DNA of 64,000 bases, from the NCBI GenBank assembly GCA_018340375.1, contig JAFFJZ010000001.1, forward strand, positions 78,856,001 to 78,920,000. The letters run 5' to 3'. Below the pieces are notes generated by a model that saw nothing but the letters and a program-made list of their open reading frames with translations, was not told the DNA's origin and did no database searches. The DNA is from Gonatopus flavifemur (Eukaryota > Arthropoda > Insecta > Hymenoptera > Dryinidae). A program made the position numbers and the translations under genes. This document shows, piece by piece, positions 62,191 to 64,000 of the stretch (its first letter is position 1; each line of letters begins with the position of its first letter).

Positions 62191-62749
62191 CTGCATAATA
62201 CATAAAAATCAGATTGAAAATTATATTCAGGTAATTTATTCAATATTTCACTTCAAATGTTTTCAACAATGCTTTGAATTTTACCATCCGTTTTGTTGAT
62301 GTCAGAGAGATTTGGGCGAAATGCCCGTTTTGAAATCTGAATTATATTTTAACGCGCCTTCAAACAAATATCCCTCAATTTACTAAATTTTCCTCTAAAA
62401 CATGGTACTAACCAAATTTTTCCATGAATCAGAAACACTTCACCATTATTTGGTGGACTTTTTGTGGAGAATCGAACATCCGGAAGACAAAATACTCTAT
62501 CGAAGAGGAGGAAAAATCTTTCTTTTTATGAAAAACGATTCTCTCGAATTCAAGGAAACAAAATCTATCACTGGGGTGAAGTAAAATTCACCATATTGTT
62601 GACGGTGCAAGCTTGGTTTTATTCGAAATCTAAATTTTTCAACGTTGGATATATTGAATTTTATTCAAACCGACCAATTATGTATGAGAATTTTACAATT
62701 TGAAAAACAAGTTTGGAGCAATTGTTATTCAAAAGATGTTCCCGGAAAA

Positions 62750-62868
62750 TCAGATCTCCACGGATCTGAGAAGGTCTAACATTTGACTGACGAGATCGAA
62801 TGAGATCTAAATAGATCTCATCTCAATGGATTCGATCAGATCTTGACACCCTTTGGGAGATCTCTGTG
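62750..62868. repeat. AGATCT-rich inverted repeat
   Basis: A perfect inner hairpin GAGATCT-AAAT-AGATCTC sits within longer imperfect arms (CAGATCTCC outward against GGAGATCTCTG). AGATCT occurs five times in about 120 bp. Confidence 0.45.
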
Positions 62869-62869
62869 T

Positions 62870-63530
62870 TCGTGCATGATTCACTGTTCATTTATTACAA
62901 TTTTTTTGTTTGTATGCCTGTGGGAATATTAATTTGAACATTCCTATTGATAAATGACAATAAATATTATAATTCTTCATATCTAGATAGAATTGCTTAG
63001 ATCTGACCGAAAAATTACACCTGACCACATCTACTCATTCTTTCCAAGGTTAAGCATACAAATGATAATCACTTATTGTTGACAAAAAAGAAGAGAAAAG
63101 AAAAACAGTTCCATATTGGAGTGAAAATATTACGATATTCTGGAGCGTGGAACCAAAAACACAAAAGAAAAAGAATAAAGACAGAGGGACATCTTATTGA
63201 GTACATCTGGATAGTCCTTAAGCTGGGTCATTTAGGAAGAACTCTTCCGGGAATACGCTTATAGACCTAATCGGTCGCGAGATAGTAAATCGGGGTTACT
63301 TTCAAGACGGATCAGCCATGGACAAAAGTATGACAAATCGACCGTTTCTTTTTTTCCGTCCCATACAGTGGAAATGTTTTTCGGAAAAGACGCGTAACTG
63401 GAGCAAGTAAAAAGACCTTGAGTGTTTTGTGATTTGCTATTCGAAAATCGGTCTTTGAGCTATTTATAATAAGAATTCCGATTCTCATGTTTTTTTTTTA
63501 TAAAACATTAATATTTTGATTCACAAAATC
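62870..63530. other. AT-rich stretch without recognised features
   Basis: Only short open frames on both strands; no repeat or gene recognised. Confidence 0.5.
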
Positions 63531-63567
63531 ATGCACTGAGAGAACCATGATATTGTTTCAGGAACTA

Positions 63568-63789
63568 CGCATACAACAAAAGTTGCTGTGCAATCGTTGC
63601 TCTTAAGTTGTTTATAAAGTTCCCGTAAAGTTGCTGGGGATTTGCTACTCATGTGATTGAGAGTTTCATGAAACCAAGCAACTTCCCAGCAACGCGATAA
63701 CAACTCAAGCTAAAATCCTAGATTTACAGCATATTGTTACGCATTTGGCGACGCAACGTCCCTGCAAATTGCTTCAAACTGTTGTTGTA
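63568..63789 (-). repeat. Dispersed repeat G, copy 2 (inverted)
   Basis: The inverse of 57168-57392, from CATACAACAAAAGTTGC to AACTGTTGTTGTA. Its right end touches the TA of MITE F. On its left, CACTGAGAGAACC at 63534 repeats the MITE E/F end, suggesting nested insertions. Confidence 0.75.
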
Positions 63790-64000
63790 CACTGAGAGAA
63801 GTGGAATGTAATGATTACCATGTACAAATAGTAATTAGGGGACAACTTCGCGAATTTGGTTTCGGATACTATAGAGAATCGTAGCAATGTTCATGCACAT
63901 GGGAATGGTTACCATTTACATGAAGATGGATACCAAATAACCTGATTCTGTCATTCAACTACTATTCTCGCATGGTAATGGTTACAGTTCACTTTTCTCA
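63790..64000. mobile_element. MITE F, CACTGAGAG ends, cut by the window edge
   Basis: Preceded by TA (63788-63789), it starts CACTGAGAGAAGTGGAATG. The last bases of the window read TTCACTTTTCTCA, the inverse of the start minus its first few bases. The arms share GTAATGATTACCATG-type against GTAACCATTACCATG words. The element should end about three bases beyond the window. Confidence 0.7.

Noticed and set aside
62402..62584. 60-codon ATG-initiated plus-strand frame
   Set aside because: Looks protein-like, but comparable frames exist on the opposite strand at the same place, and there is no splice, motif or context support.
1..64000. Scan for tRNA, rRNA, CRISPR arrays, LTR or LINE reading frames, viral genes
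   Set aside because: None recognised by eye: no tRNA T-loop/B-box context, no regular spacer arrays, and no reverse transcriptase, integrase or capsid motifs. A tRNAscan or profile search could still find degenerate cases.

Overview
The window looks like AT-rich, gene-poor insect chromosomal DNA, probably hymenopteran (an impression from the protein and the base composition, not tested). There are no bacterial-style operons. Coding sequence is confined to short GC-richer exons in long introns and flanks. Most of the recognisable structure is DNA-transposon debris. One real host gene is clear, and everything secure about it lies on the minus strand.

1-13.7 kb: the 5' half of a GATA transcription factor of the GATA1/2/3 class, which in insects is grain (grn). 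Two coding exons can be joined in phase across an intron of about 12.6 kb: 13634-13454 (residues 1-60) and 816-1 (residues 61-332, running off the left edge). Together they hold the class-specific N-terminal motifs (QVCRPH, HPWL, LFSFPPTPPKD) and then low-complexity N/Q/G/H runs. The two zinc fingers must lie beyond the left edge. The large intron holds GC-richer islands at about 6.1-6.3 and 10.4-11.1 kb and two adjacent MITEs at 6.8-7.2 kb.

13.7-31.6 kb: the upstream region. A strong splice acceptor lies 78 bases 5' of the start codon, so the leader is probably spliced. Two candidate leader exons with good minus-strand donors are at 15.5-15.6 kb (with an initiator motif) and 30.7-31.5 kb (a CpG-rich island).

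31.6-49 kb: mostly featureless AT-rich DNA, probably regulatory or intergenic. It carries MITEs, foldback elements, several copies of an AT-palindromic element, and two GC-richer islands (37.8-38.3 and 46.7-47.5 kb). The second combines a Pho/YY1-type site with a (GA)13 tract.

49.4-52.2 kb: a nest of mobile DNA. It contains a foldback element, a MITE fragment, a MITE, and a complete mariner transposon (1,293 bp, 36-bp identical terminal inverted repeats, TA duplication, intact 349-residue D,D34D transposase).

52.2-64 kb: AT-rich flank with more MITEs (58.2, 63.8 kb), a dispersed repeat in two inverted copies (57.2 and 63.6 kb), and several short coding-like segments with splice signals (55.0, 59.4, 60.1-60.4, 60.5-60.9, 62.0-62.2 kb). 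These may be exons of unidentified genes but are unproven.

No rRNA, tRNA or CRISPR array was seen, nor any other recognisable transposase or retroelement reading frame. The best leads are the fresh mariner, several MITE families with related ends and unrelated interiors but no resident transposase to match, and the possible Polycomb-type and alternative-promoter architecture around grn. I found no convincing new multi-gene system.
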